From NCBI RefSeq assembly GCF_900163965.1, contig NZ_FULE01000026.1:1-64000 (forward strand): a DNA stretch of 64,000 bases. Reading direction: 5' to 3'. The notes beneath the pieces are model-generated. The model was not told the DNA's origin and searched no databases. It was given only the letters and a program-made list of their open reading frames with translations. Positions 42,805-52,402 of the stretch are shown here, piece by piece. The stretch is from Vibrio ruber DSM 16370. GTDB lineage: Bacteria; Pseudomonadota; Gammaproteobacteria; Enterobacterales; Vibrionaceae. Both the position numbers and the translations under genes were made by a program. Every line of letters starts with the position of its first letter. Within the stretch, counting starts at the first letter, position 1.

Positions 42805-43629
42805 ATGAGTCAAGCGGAAATGATCAATCGCTTAAATGAACTGCCAAGAATCGAGTCATTGCTGCAAGAATTGCTCGAAATGGTCAACCAAGAAGATGTT
42901 GATTTTAATGCGTTATCTAAAAAAATAGCCATGGACCAAGTGCTGAGTGCGCGTTTGTTGAGAATGGCAAATTCGGTTTATTTTGGTGGGAGTAAAACCA
43001 TCTCATCAGTCAATGACGCTTTGATTCGAGTCGGGATTGGTGCCGTCAAAACACTGGTTGTTGCTTCTGTATTATCCAGTGCTTTTAATCAAGTCAAAAC
43101 ATTAGACATGGATCAATACTGGTCCGATACATTCGAAATCTCAGTAATTGCGAGTCAATTGGCACCTGCTGCTGGTCTGAATAAAAATGAAGCGTTTACG
43201 ATTGGTGTCTTACATAATGTTGGAGAATTAATGATTCACTCATTAGTACCTGAACTGGCATCAGAAATTCAAGCCAAAATTAAACACGGAATGGCACCAT
43301 TAGAAGCACAAAAGCAGGTTCTTGAGACAACGGCTCCAGCGTTGGGAGGAAAGCTCGCCACCAGGTGGAAGTTTCCTGATTCAGTAGTTGATGCGATTGA
43401 GCACAGCGAGAATCCGGATGCTGCCACTACAAGCCCGCAATATGCTCGGTTGATTCATTTGTCTCGGATGATTCATGAGCATTGGGATTTATTAGCCAGC
43501 GAACAGGAAAAATTTAATTTTATGGCTAAACAGGCTTATAGCGGTATGCTGAATGTGTCTCAAGCTGCGATCCCAGATTTGGATAATCATCGCGGTGAAG
43601 GCAAAGAACTTGCTCATCAGATTACCTAG
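42805..43629 (+). CDS. HDOD-domain signalling protein
   Basis: 274 residues, almost entirely an HDOD domain, a metal-free relative of HD phosphohydrolases. Motifs include DQVLSARLLRMANSVYFGG (about residues 44-62) and IGVLHNVGELMIHSLVP (about 133-149), where HN replaces the HD metal pair. GGAGAG precedes the ATG. HDOD proteins act in signalling, motility or stress responses in Vibrio and Xanthomonas; the specific role is unknown. A link to neighbouring hcp is only positional. Confidence 0.88.
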   Translation: MSQAEMINRLNELPRIESLLQELLEMVNQEDVDFNALSKKIAMDQVLSARLLRMANSVYFGGSKTISSVNDALIRVGIGAVKTLVVASVLSSAFNQVKTLDMDQYWSDTFEISVIASQLAPAAGLNKNEAFTIGVLHNVGELMIHSLVPELASEIQAKIKHGMAPLEAQKQVLETTAPALGGKLATRWKFPDSVVDAIEHSENPDAATTSPQYARLIHLSRMIHEHWDLLASEQEKFNFMAKQAYSGMLNVSQAAIPDLDNHRGEGKELAHQIT

Positions 43630-43697
43630 TTGTTGTCATTTCGGGAGAACTTATGGGAGAGTGATCGTGGTGCTGGGTTCAGGATGAGGAATTGCTG

Positions 43698-44708
43698 ATG
43701 CTGATGAAGAAACAATCTGTGTGCATCGCTGTGACATTAATGGTTGGGTTGATGACTGGATGTGCAACCCACCAGAAACAGACGTCAATGATGGCGCAGT
43801 TGTATGATGGCCGCCCATTAAGCAGCCTGAACGTTACTGATGCAGCGAAGACCGAACAAGAAGCCATTAAGCGGGGTGATGCCGCAATGCGCGAACAGAA
43901 CGATGATTTGGCACTGTTTGAATATATTCGTTCCCTGAGTCTGAAACCGGGACAGGAGCGAGATCAAACTCTGTATAAAATCGGGCGAATTCATCAACTG
44001 CATCAGCGTGAAGCGTTAGCAGAGAAAGCCTATCAGATGGCTTTGCAGGACAATTCTGATAACACCGATGTATTGCAGCAACTGGGGATGATTTACAGTA
44101 AAAAAGGGGCGTTTGATATAGGAAAACGTTACTTTCTCCGGGCGATTGATGCTGATCAGGCGCGTTTGAATCACTCTACCCACCTGAATCAAATACACGA
44201 TAATATCGAATGGGTGGCGGCTTTAGACATTGATGAACAGTCTCCCATCGACGCATATATGGGGCTGGGGATTGTTTATGATATGGATTCTCTGCATGAA
44301 ATGGCTCAGGCGCTGTATAAAAAGTTGCTGAATATCCAGCCTGAATCGAGCAAATTGCTGCTGAATATCGGTTATTCCTATTACATGAGTGGTGATTATT
44401 TTGAAGCAAAGCGTGCCACGCTTGCGGCACTCTCACTCGATCCGGATAACCGCAGAGCGCAGAATAATCTGGCTTTGATCTATCTCGAACAAGGCAAGGC
44501 ACATCGAGCGCTGCATGTTTTTAGACAGCAAATGAAAAACTATGAAGCATTAAATCATATCGGCCACTTTCTCATGATTCAGGGGGAGCCTGACAAGGCC
44601 ATTCCTTATTTGCAACAAGCGATTGATGAAAACCCATCCGACTACCAAGCTGCACAAGAAAATCTGGAAAGAGCGTTGGCGGAAGTGAATGCTTTGGCTA
44701 ACCAATAG
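43698..44708 (+). CDS. TPR-repeat lipoprotein, TadD-like
   Basis: 336 residues. A signal peptide ends in the lipobox LMTGC (Cys about residue 22), so the protein should be lipidated. At least five tetratricopeptide repeats follow (for example AYMGLGIVYDMDSLHEMAQALY, SKLLLNIGYSYYMSGDYFEA, AQNNLALIYLEQGKAHRAL). The architecture is like TadD or PilF secretion pilotins, but no tad genes are adjacent. The start at 43698 is 7 bp after GAGGA; an ATG two codons later is possible. Confidence 0.82.
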   Translation: MLMKKQSVCIAVTLMVGLMTGCATHQKQTSMMAQLYDGRPLSSLNVTDAAKTEQEAIKRGDAAMREQNDDLALFEYIRSLSLKPGQERDQTLYKIGRIHQLHQREALAEKAYQMALQDNSDNTDVLQQLGMIYSKKGAFDIGKRYFLRAIDADQARLNHSTHLNQIHDNIEWVAALDIDEQSPIDAYMGLGIVYDMDSLHEMAQALYKKLLNIQPESSKLLLNIGYSYYMSGDYFEAKRATLAALSLDPDNRRAQNNLALIYLEQGKAHRALHVFRQQMKNYEALNHIGHFLMIQGEPDKAIPYLQQAIDENPSDYQAAQENLERALAEVNALANQ

Positions 44709-44728
44709 ATAGCGGATGGCTTGTCATA

Positions 44729-44983
44729 TCAATGCGACTCAAGCCCTTTCCGAATCAAAAATTGATAAGGCTCCTGCTCAGTTTGAGCTTCCAATAACTG
44801 ATGATCCATAAACCGGCAGAAGCTCGGCACATCGCGTGTTGTTGAGGGGTCATCAGCAATCACCAGTAATGTCTCACCGTCTTGCATCGAACGAATGGTT
44901 TTTCTGACCATCATGACAGGTTCGGGACACCGTAATCCCTCTGCCTCTAATATGTAGTTGGCTAATGATTTATCAATGGTCAT
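44729..44983 (-). CDS. tusA: Sulfur carrier protein TusA
   Basis: Takes sulfur from IscS and relays it through TusBCD/E for 2-thiouridine in tRNA. It has 84 residues with the CPxP-type motif [15 protein letters not shown] (catalytic Cys about residue 19) and [17 protein letters not shown]. Same size and sequence class as E. coli TusA (81). It converges with the TPR gene across 20 bp. Confidence 0.95.
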   Translation of the reverse strand: MTIDKSLANYILEAEGLRCPEPVMMVRKTIRSMQDGETLLVIADDPSTTRDVPSFCRFMDHQLLEAQTEQEPYQFLIRKGLESH

Positions 44984-45120
44984 GGCGGGTAGCTTTGTTA
45001 GTCATTTGAATGTCAAATGATACTTGCGAAGAAAAAATATTCAATAATCTCTTGGCAAATGAAACTTTTTGTTTTAATTTATTTAACATGTTTGCAACAT
45101 GTTATGTCGAGGAGCTGAGA

Positions 45121-45300
45121 ATGCAGAATAAAATCGACAGACTGACTCTCTATGCGCTGATGGGAATTATCTCTTTTGGGGCGCTGGTGGTGAATACATC
45201 CGGGGCGGAACAGGTCTCACTCATGCCAGTATGGGGCGTTATTGCTGCAATGATCGGATTTTGGTTGGAAATCCATCAACACGATACATCCAAGCATTGA
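45121..45300 (+). CDS. Small membrane protein, 59 residues
   Basis: Two hydrophobic helices (about residues 8-24 and 33-50) and short polar ends; no recognised family. The start at 45121 has GAGGAG seven bases upstream and follows a long AT-rich leader. A longer frame from 45010 contains a poor sequence and was rejected. A terminator follows at 45363. Confidence 0.65.
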   Translation: MQNKIDRLTLYALMGIISFGALVVNTSGAEQVSLMPVWGVIAAMIGFWLEIHQHDTSKH

Positions 45301-45362
45301 TTGAAAAACAATTCTAAACACAATGCTACATTTCCGACACTATCCCAGTTTTCTTGGGCTTC

Positions 45363-45388
45363 CCCGCTGTAATGCGGGATTTTTTTTG
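45363..45388 (+). terminator. Terminator after the 59-residue membrane protein gene
   Basis: Stem CCCGC/GCGGG with a 6-base loop followed by a run of eight T residues. Confidence 0.8.
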
Positions 45389-45410
45389 TCTGCAGTTTCG
45401 ATATCTGACC

Positions 45411-45450
45411 GTTATAAACTTTGATTGTTATAAATATTGATCGTTATAAA
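45411..45450. repeat. Two and a half copies of a 16-bp AT-rich direct repeat
   Basis: GTTATAAACTTTGATT, GTTATAAATATTGATC and GTTATAAA follow each other without gaps. The surrounding 45389-45619 has no gene. A protein-binding or recombination role is possible but nothing supports one over the other. Confidence 0.6.
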
Positions 45451-45555
45451 AAACGGGAATCAAGTTTTGACCGATGTGCTCAGAAACAAAGGACAGGCGC
45501 TTCATCTTACCCGAGGGCTCTGATGGTTGCGGGCTTTCCGGTGTTAACGCGCAAT

Positions 45556-45583
45556 CATGCCAGCCAATGACATGGCTGGCATG
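45556..45583 (-). terminator. Hairpin after ilvA, possible terminator
   Basis: Perfect 10-bp stem CATGCCAGCC/GGCTGGCATG with an 8-base loop, 37 bp past the ilvA stop. There is no T tract, so it may stabilise the RNA rather than terminate it. Confidence 0.5.
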
Positions 45584-45619
45584 ACGAGGACAGAGTGCCG
45601 ATGATTCCAGACTCTCTGT

Positions 45620-47149
45620 TTAAGACAAAAAGAACCGATAGGTTGGATTGTCGGTTTCATCTTTATACTGATAACCCAGTTCAACCAAATGTGCTGAGAA
45701 ACGGACTAAATCGTCATCGCTCAGCTCAAACGCACACAGAACCCGACCGTAGTCGGCACCATGATTACGATAGTTGAACAGGCTGATATTCCAGTGCGTG
45801 CCGAGTGTGCTGAGGAATTTCAGCAGCGCTCCGGGATATTCCGGAAACTCGAATGCGTATAACCGTTCTTTGAGCGGCTTGGACGGTTTTCCGCCAATCA
45901 TATAACGAATGTGCAGCTTGGCGATTTCGTCATCTGATAAATCGATAACCGGATAGCCGGCTTTACGCAGATCCTGAATGATGCTGTTGAGCTCTTCCGG
46001 TCCACCGGCAAGACGAATCCCGACAAAAACATTAGCCAGTGAATCATCATTGTAACGATAGTTAAATTCCGTGACCGCCCGGCCACCGAGAATCTGGCAG
46101 AATTCGAAAAATGCGCCTTTGCGTTCAGGGATGGTGACGGCAAGTAGACCTTCTCGTTTTTCGCCCAGTTCACAGCGTTCTGAAACGTAGCGTAAGCCGT
46201 GAAAGTTGGTATTGGCACCTGAGAGAACCGTCCCCAGCTGTTTACCCGTGAGTTGGTGCTGTTCTGCATATTTTTTCAAACCTGCCAGCGCCAGCGCACC
46301 GGATGGTTCAGCAATCGCCCGGGTATCTTCAAAGATATCTTTCACCGCGGCACAGATTTCGTCACTGGACACCGAGATATGACCGTCCAGATATTGCTGG
46401 CACAAACGGAATGTTTCATCACCGATGCGTTTGACTGCGACCCCGTCGGCGAACATGCTGACCTGTTCAAGTACAACCGGTTCACCGGCATCAAGTGCTG
46501 CTTTTAAACAACCGGATTCTTCCGGTTCAACGGCAATGACTTTGATTTCGGGCATCAGCTGTTTAATCAGCACCGCGACACCGGCTGCCAGACCGCCCCC
46601 CCCGACCGGGACGAAGATATAATCCAGATGACCGTTTTGTTGCAACATTTCCATGCCTATCGTGCCTTGTCCGGCGATCACGAGCGGATGATCGAACGGT
46701 GGCACAAAGGTATAGTGATATTCTGCAGCAAGTCGTTCGGCTTCGGCTTTGGCTTCATCGAAGTTATTGCCGAATAGCACCACCTCGCCACCAAATCCGC
46801 GCACCGCATCAACTTTGATATCCGGCGTGGTTTTTGGCATTACGATGGTGGCTTTAACCCCTAATTTGGTGCCGGATAAGGCCAGTCCTTGCGCATGGTT
46901 TCCTGCGGACGCTGTAATAATCCCGGCTTGTTTCTGTGCTTCAGTCAGATTAGCAATCATATTGTAAGCACCGCGCAGCTTAAACGAGTGGACCGGCTGG
47001 CGATCCTCACGTTTGAGCTGAACCCGGTTATTGAGTCTGGCTGAAAGCCGGGGCATGTCTTGGAATGGTGTGACAAGTGCCACTTCGTAGACCGGAGCGC
47101 GCAAAATCTGGCGCAGATAATCTGCGCCGGTTTGATTGGTGAATGTCAT
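45620..47149 (-). CDS. ilvA: Threonine ammonia-lyase (biosynthetic) IlvA
   Basis: PLP enzyme that turns threonine into 2-oxobutanoate, the first step of isoleucine synthesis. It has 509 residues (E. coli 514). The PLP lysine motif HSFKLRGAYNMI lies at about residues 53-64 and the glycine loop VGGGGLAAGV at about 177-186. Two C-terminal ACT-like regulatory modules (about 320-505) bind isoleucine and valine. Last gene of ilvGMEDA, three bases after ilvD. Confidence 0.97.
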   Translation of the reverse strand: MTFTNQTGADYLRQILRAPVYEVALVTPFQDMPRLSARLNNRVQLKREDRQPVHSFKLRGAYNMIANLTEAQKQAGIITASAGNHAQGLALSGTKLGVKATIVMPKTTPDIKVDAVRGFGGEVVLFGNNFDEAKAEAERLAAEYHYTFVPPFDHPLVIAGQGTIGMEMLQQNGHLDYIFVPVGGGGLAAGVAVLIKQLMPEIKVIAVEPEESGCLKAALDAGEPVVLEQVSMFADGVAVKRIGDETFRLCQQYLDGHISVSSDEICAAVKDIFEDTRAIAEPSGALALAGLKKYAEQHQLTGKQLGTVLSGANTNFHGLRYVSERCELGEKREGLLAVTIPERKGAFFEFCQILGGRAVTEFNYRYNDDSLANVFVGIRLAGGPEELNSIIQDLRKAGYPVIDLSDDEIAKLHIRYMIGGKPSKPLKERLYAFEFPEYPGALLKFLSTLGTHWNISLFNYRNHGADYGRVLCAFELSDDDLVRFSAHLVELGYQYKDETDNPTYRFFLS

Positions 47150-47152
47150 CGA

Positions 47153-48994
47153 CTAGTCTCCTAGCTTTGATTTATCTCTCACCGCACCTTTGTCAGCACT
47201 GGTTGCCATGCTGGCATAGGCTTTCAGCGCAAAAGAGACTTCGCGTTGACGGTTGGCCGGTTTCCAGCCGAGTTGATCTTGCTTTGCACGACGGCTTGCC
47301 AGCTCATCCGCTGACACAACCAGTGCAATGGTGCGTCCGGGAATATCAATATCAATGATGTCACCGTTTTTCACCAGCCCGATAGCACCACCGTTAGCAG
47401 CTTCCGGAGACGCGTGACCAATCGACAGACCGGATGTGCCGCCGGAGAAGCGGCCGTCGGTCAGCAGCGCACACGATTTACCCAATCCCATCGATTTCAG
47501 ATACGTTGTCGGATAGAGCATTTCTTGCATGCCGGGGCCGCCTTTCGGCCCTTCGTAGCGGATGACGACTACTTCACCGGCTTTCACTTTACCGCCAAGA
47601 ATCCCTTCAACCGCATCTTCCTGACTTTCAAACACAATCGCCGGGCCACGGAATTTCAGGTTACTTTCATCGACTCCGGCAGTTTTGACGATACAACCGT
47701 CCAGTGCGATATTGCCTTTCAAGACAGCAAGGCCGCCATCTTGGCTGAAGGCGTGTGCTTTAGCACGGATACAGCCGTCCTGACGATCATCATCCAGTGT
47801 GTCCCAGTGACAATCTTGTGAAAATGCTTCCGTTGTTCGGATACCCGCAGGACCGGCACGGTAGAACGCTTTCACATCAGCAGACTCTGTCTGCATAATG
47901 TCATATTGCGCCAGCTGTTCTTGCAGGCTGAGGCCGAGCACCGTTCTGGTTTCGGTATTGAGCAGACCGGCGCGGTTAAGTTCGCCAAGAATTCCCATGA
48001 CTCCGCCAGCCCGGTGAACATCTTCCATATGGTATTTTTGCGTTGACGGTGCAACTTTACACAAGTGTGGCACCCGGCGTGACATGCGGTCGATATCATC
48101 CATGGTAAAGTCCACTTCACCTTCTTGTGCTGCCGCGAGCAGGTGCAGGACGGTATTGGTTGAACCGCCCATTGCGATATCCAGTGCCATCGCATTTTCA
48201 AATGCTGATTTGTTGGCAATGTTACGCGGCAGAGCCGAAGCATCATCCTGTTCATAATAACGTTTGGTCAGTTCGACGATACGTTGACCGGCTTTGAGGA
48301 ATAATGCTTTGCGATCCGCATGGGTCGCGAGCAGAGAACCGTTACCCGGCTGAGACAGGCCTAACGCTTCGGTCAGACAGTTCATCGAGTTGGCCGTAAA
48401 CATGCCAGAGCAAGAACCACATGTCGGACAGGCGGAACGCTCGACCTGTTCACTCTGTTCGTCAGATACGTTTGGATCTGCGCCCTGAATCATTGCATCA
48501 ACCAGATCGAGTTTGATGAGCTGATCAGAGAGTTTAGTTTTTCCGGCTTCCATCGGGCCACCGGAGACAAAAATTACCGGAATATTCAGGCGCAGTGAGG
48601 CCATCAGCATTCCCGGGGTGATTTTGTCGCAGTTTGAGATACAGACCATCGCGTCGGCACAGTGAGCATTGACCATATATTCGACGGAGTCGGCAATCAG
48701 TTCACGGGACGGCAGCGAGTAGAGCATTCCGCCGTGACCCATTGCGATACCGTCATCGACGGCAATGGTGTTAAATTCCTTGGCAATCCCGCCGGCGGCT
48801 TCAATTTCACGGGCGACCATCTGACCTAAGTCTTTGAGGTGAACATGGCCCGGTACAAATTGGGTGAATGAGTTGACAACAGCAATGATCGGTTTTCCAA
48901 AATCATCTTCTTTGACACCGGTTGCACGCCATAACGCACGTGCTCCTGCCATATTACGACCATGTGTTGTTGTTGCTGAACGATACTTCGGCAT
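47153..48994 (-). CDS. ilvD: Dihydroxy-acid dehydratase IlvD
   Basis: Iron-sulfur enzyme that dehydrates dihydroxy acids to 2-keto acids in isoleucine and valine synthesis. It has 613 residues (E. coli 616). Cluster ligands lie in [12 protein letters not shown] (about residues 118-129) and [15 protein letters not shown] (about 194-208). It lies 30 bp downstream of ilvE in the operon. Confidence 0.97.
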   Translation of the reverse strand: MPKYRSATTTHGRNMAGARALWRATGVKEDDFGKPIIAVVNSFTQFVPGHVHLKDLGQMVAREIEAAGGIAKEFNTIAVDDGIAMGHGGMLYSLPSRELIADSVEYMVNAHCADAMVCISNCDKITPGMLMASLRLNIPVIFVSGGPMEAGKTKLSDQLIKLDLVDAMIQGADPNVSDEQSEQVERSACPTCGSCSGMFTANSMNCLTEALGLSQPGNGSLLATHADRKALFLKAGQRIVELTKRYYEQDDASALPRNIANKSAFENAMALDIAMGGSTNTVLHLLAAAQEGEVDFTMDDIDRMSRRVPHLCKVAPSTQKYHMEDVHRAGGVMGILGELNRAGLLNTETRTVLGLSLQEQLAQYDIMQTESADVKAFYRAGPAGIRTTEAFSQDCHWDTLDDDRQDGCIRAKAHAFSQDGGLAVLKGNIALDGCIVKTAGVDESNLKFRGPAIVFESQEDAVEGILGGKVKAGEVVVIRYEGPKGGPGMQEMLYPTTYLKSMGLGKSCALLTDGRFSGGTSGLSIGHASPEAANGGAIGLVKNGDIIDIDIPGRTIALVVSADELASRRAKQDQLGWKPANRQREVSFALKAYASMATSADKGAVRDKSKLGD

Positions 48995-49024
48995 TGTGTT
49001 GTCCTTTACTTAATTCTGTTGGGG

Positions 49025-49966
49025 TTAGGCGTTTGGTTGCGGATTGACGTAATCTAACCAACCCCATTTATCTTCAGTAGTTCCGTTAAACAGTCCGAAA
49101 AAGGCATCCTGAATCACTTTGGTGATCGGGCCGCGTTTTCCTGCACCGACACTGATGCGATCAACACTGCGCACCGGGACGATTTCCGCAGCGGTGCCGG
49201 TCATGAAAATTTCATCAGCCAGATAAAGTGATTCGCGGGCAATATTAGCTTCGCGCACGGTATAGCCGAGATCTTTGGCCAGAATCATAATCGTGTCACG
49301 GGTAATTCCCGGCAGAATCGAGCTGGTGGTCGGCGGTGTCAGCAGTTCGCCATCTTTGACGACAAAAATATTTTCACCCGCACCTTCGGACAGATATCCG
49401 TCCACGCTCAGGGCGATCCCTTCGTCATAACCGTGACGGCGCGCTTCACCACCAACCAGTAGCGAAGAAAGGTAGTTACCGCCTGCTTTTGCACCGGTCG
49501 GAATGGTATTCGGTGCTGCACGGTTCCAACTGGAAATCATTGCATCGACGCCATTTTCCAATGCTTCTTCGCCAAGATAGGCACCCCATGGGAAAGCCGC
49601 GATAATCAAATCCAGTTCAGTACCGTTTGGCGGACAAACTCCCAGACCAACGTTACCGACAAATGCTAATGGGCGGATATAAGCTGAAGTGAGTTTATTT
49701 GCGCGTAAGGTTTCCCGGGTTGCTTCCATAATTTCTTCAACAGAGTATGGGATCGGGAAGCGATAAATTTTGGCAGAATTGACTAAACGTTGTGCGTGTT
49801 CCTGATGACGGAACACAATCGGGCCTTTGGGGGTGTCATAACAGCGAACCCCTTCGAATACTGATGTCCCATAGTGCATTGCATGCGTCAGAACATGCAC
49901 TTGAGCATTTGCCCATGGCATCATTTCCCCGTTGAACCATATAAAATCCGCAGTATTAGTAGCCAT
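49025..49966 (-). CDS. ilvE: Branched-chain amino-acid aminotransferase IlvE
   Basis: Fold-type IV PLP enzyme making Ile, Val and Leu from their keto acids. It has 313 residues. FIWFNGEMMPWANAQVHVLT is the typical N-terminus and the PLP lysine lies in PTGAKAGGNYLSSLL (about residues 156-170). The start at 49966 is the family start; the long upstream extension runs into ilvM and was rejected. The gap to ilvM is 10 bp. Confidence 0.97.
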   Translation of the reverse strand: MATNTADFIWFNGEMMPWANAQVHVLTHAMHYGTSVFEGVRCYDTPKGPIVFRHQEHAQRLVNSAKIYRFPIPYSVEEIMEATRETLRANKLTSAYIRPLAFVGNVGLGVCPPNGTELDLIIAAFPWGAYLGEEALENGVDAMISSWNRAAPNTIPTGAKAGGNYLSSLLVGGEARRHGYDEGIALSVDGYLSEGAGENIFVVKDGELLTPPTTSSILPGITRDTIMILAKDLGYTVREANIARESLYLADEIFMTGTAAEIVPVRSVDRISVGAGKRGPITKVIQDAFFGLFNGTTEDKWGWLDYVNPQPNA

Positions 49967-49976
49967 TATTTCTTCC

Positions 49977-50261
49977 TTATGCACAAATTTTTTGTTGTAA
50001 ATTGTTGTTCGGTAGTTCGTTATTGCTGATTTGAATGACATCAACGGTACGCACATCCCACAACTTTTCGATTTGATTGATGAGTGTGGTGATTGGTCGG
50101 TCGCTATCGACGATAATTTCGACGCTGGCAACTTTACTTTCATGGTTTTGGGTCGCTGCAACCTGTTTGATCACAAATCCACGGTGGCGAATGACACGCA
50201 GAACACGCTCTAACAGAACCGGCTTATCATCAGCTTTGATGTCGAGTAAATATCTTTCCAT
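49977..50261 (-). CDS. ilvM: Acetolactate synthase II regulatory subunit IlvM
   Basis: Small ACT-domain subunit (94 residues) that stabilises IlvG. The ACT pattern LLDIKADDKPVLLERVLRVI is at residues 5-24. The extended Asn-rich tail is longer than in E. coli IlvM (87). It starts 12 bp after the ilvG stop. Confidence 0.95.
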   Translation of the reverse strand: MERYLLDIKADDKPVLLERVLRVIRHRGFVIKQVAATQNHESKVASVEIIVDSDRPITTLINQIEKLWDVRTVDVIQISNNELPNNNLQQKICA

Positions 50262-50273
50262 TTCTGGTGTCTC

Positions 50274-51920
50274 CTATGTATTTTCCAGCATGTCATTGTT
50301 TGATGCACCGGGTGGCACCAGTGGCCAGACATTTTCTTCTTCATCAATCGCCACATGCAGCAGATAAGCGGTTTTGCTTGCCAGCATCTCTTGTAAAGCC
50401 GGTTCCACTTCTTCTTTCTTGGTAATCGTTTTGCCCGGAATATCGAAAGCGCGTGCCAGCATGATGAAATCCGGGTTATCGTCCAGAATTGTTTCACTGT
50501 GGCGACCATCGAAGAACAATGATTGCCATTGACGAACCATTCCCAGACGCTGGTTGTTCAACAAGACGATTTTGACCGGGATCTGGCGACGTTTTAATGT
50601 GCCCAGCTCCTGAATATTCATCATAAACGAGCCGTCACCGGTAATCAGAATCGACTGATCGTCGGGACGTGCTACGGCTGCCCCCATCGCGGCCGGTAAA
50701 CCGAACCCCATGGTGCCGAGACCGGCGGATGAAATAAAGTTTTGCGGGGATCTTGGCTGAATGTGCTGAGCCGCCCACATCTGATGTTGGCCAACATCGG
50801 TGGAGACAATCGAGTTTTCAGGCATCATATCGGATAACTGTTTCAGCAGCAGCGGTGCATAAATCAGTTCACCGGGATGGTCATAACGCCATTTAAATCC
50901 ACTGCGCAAGCTCTCGCTGTGATGTACCCAAGCACTAATGTCATGCGAAAGTTCCAGTTGTGGCAGAATCGTATTGATGTCGCCCCGTAGCGCAGCGTTG
51001 GCACGTCGGAGTTTATTGAACTCTGCGGCATCGATATCAATATGAATCACTTTGGCGTGTGGGGCAAAGGTATCAAGCTTGCCGGTCACCCGGTCATCAA
51101 AACGCGCACCGACGGTGATCAGCAGATCACATTCCTGAACAACGAGGTTGGCCGCTTTGGTTCCGTGCATCCCCAGCATCCCCAGATAGTGCGGGTCATG
51201 ACGTTCAACCGAGCCTAATCCTTTGAGCGTGCTGACTGAAGGCATGGGGTTGAGGCGTAAAAACTCTCGCACTGTTTCGGTCGCATGAGCGAGTTGAACG
51301 CCACCTCCGACATAAAAAACCGGTCGCTGGCTCTCGTTGAGCATCGCTTGCGCTTTAGTGAGTTCATCCGAATTAACTTGGGGCATGGCAGGGGGAGTAA
51401 ATGGGGTAAGCGTGGTCACCGGGGATTGGGCCAGCTGAACGTCTTTTGCGATATCAACGATCACTGGCCCGGGGCGTCCCGTTTTGGCAACTTCAAATGC
51501 CTCCGCCAATGTCGGTGCCAGTTCATTGATATCGGTCACCAGATAACTGTGTTTGGTACAGGACAGTGACATGCCGATGACATCCATCTCCTGAAATGCA
51601 TCCGTGCCGATGTGGGAGCTGGCAACCTGTCCGGTAATTGCAACCAGTGGGACAGAATCAAGGAAAGCATCTGCCAGCCCCGTCACGAGATTGGTTGCTC
51701 CCGGGCCTGATGTCGCCATGCAGACGGCAACTTCCTGTGTTGATCTTGCCATCCCGATTGCTGCCATGGCTGCGCCTTGTTCGTGACGACATAGAATATG
51801 TTCGACACCACCATCATACAGAGCATCGTAGATTGGCATAATCGCACCGCCCGGATACCCAAACACGGTTTTGATACCTTGTTGCTTCAGGGCTGCTACG
51901 ACGAGTTGAGCTCCGGTCAT
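50274..51920 (-). CDS. ilvG: Acetolactate synthase II large subunit IlvG
   Basis: Thiamine-diphosphate enzyme that makes acetolactate and acetohydroxybutyrate, the entry step of the branched-chain pathway. It has 548 residues and an unbroken reading frame, unlike the frameshifted gene of E. coli K-12. The catalytic Glu lies in [16 protein letters not shown] (about residues 44-59). The ThDP motif is [20 protein letters not shown] with the NN ending ([10 protein letters not shown]). First structural gene after the attenuator. Confidence 0.97.
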   Translation of the reverse strand: MTGAQLVVAALKQQGIKTVFGYPGGAIMPIYDALYDGGVEHILCRHEQGAAMAAIGMARSTQEVAVCMATSGPGATNLVTGLADAFLDSVPLVAITGQVASSHIGTDAFQEMDVIGMSLSCTKHSYLVTDINELAPTLAEAFEVAKTGRPGPVIVDIAKDVQLAQSPVTTLTPFTPPAMPQVNSDELTKAQAMLNESQRPVFYVGGGVQLAHATETVREFLRLNPMPSVSTLKGLGSVERHDPHYLGMLGMHGTKAANLVVQECDLLITVGARFDDRVTGKLDTFAPHAKVIHIDIDAAEFNKLRRANAALRGDINTILPQLELSHDISAWVHHSESLRSGFKWRYDHPGELIYAPLLLKQLSDMMPENSIVSTDVGQHQMWAAQHIQPRSPQNFISSAGLGTMGFGLPAAMGAAVARPDDQSILITGDGSFMMNIQELGTLKRRQIPVKIVLLNNQRLGMVRQWQSLFFDGRHSETILDDNPDFIMLARAFDIPGKTITKKEEVEPALQEMLASKTAYLLHVAIDEEENVWPLVPPGASNNDMLENT

Positions 51921-52047
51921 CGTGACCCTCCCGTAGATTTATTGTTCTTGTTGCTTCGTGTTGTGTTGTGTGAGCACTTCATGTGCGACTCCCGTTATAC
52001 CGCTTTTCCGACTCGGTCGGAGTACGTTTTATTATGGTGCAGGCTAA

Positions 52048-52084
52048 AAAAAACCCCCGGACTTTTCAGTGCGGGGGTTTTTTT
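52048..52084 (-). terminator. Attenuator terminator of the ilv operon
   Basis: On the minus strand CCCCCGCACT pairs with AGTCCGGGGG around a GAAA loop, followed by eight T. The leader segment GCGGGGG, inside the ilvL coding sequence, can pair with CCCCCGC to form the alternative antiterminator. The geometry is that of classical branched-chain attenuation. Confidence 0.88.
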
Positions 52085-52094
52085 CATCTTGCTG

Positions 52095-52190
52095 CTATCT
52101 TTCGTCCAGTAGCCCCCGCGCGGAATCAATAATGACCACGACTAGAATCAGGCTAATTAGAGAATGTAAACGGACGATCAGATGCATCAT
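52095..52190 (-). CDS. ilvL: ilv operon leader peptide IlvL
   Basis: A 31-codon ORF directly before the attenuator encodes a peptide packed with the regulated amino acids, including LISLILVVVII. Stalling of ribosomes at Leu/Ile/Val codons when charged tRNAs are scarce would favour the antiterminator. Two adjacent ATG codons (52190 and 52187) could start it; the ribosome site is weak. It is unlike E. coli IlvL in sequence but equivalent in design and position. Confidence 0.85.
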   Translation of the reverse strand: MMHLIVRLHSLISLILVVVIIDSARGLLDER

Positions 52191-52402
52191 GAATAGAAAT
52201 CTTATTGTTAGTTAATGTTCCAAGATTGATGAAAATCTCGACATACCTAGTGTGTAACATACAATTCTGTTACATGACAAGGAAAATATCATTCTTTTTT
52301 CATATTCTTTTATTTTCCGCTTACGTTATACCTACCCCTGTACATTCTGCGTATCACTGATTGATGCCATGAATATTTATAAATCAATCACAAGGAAATT
52401 AT

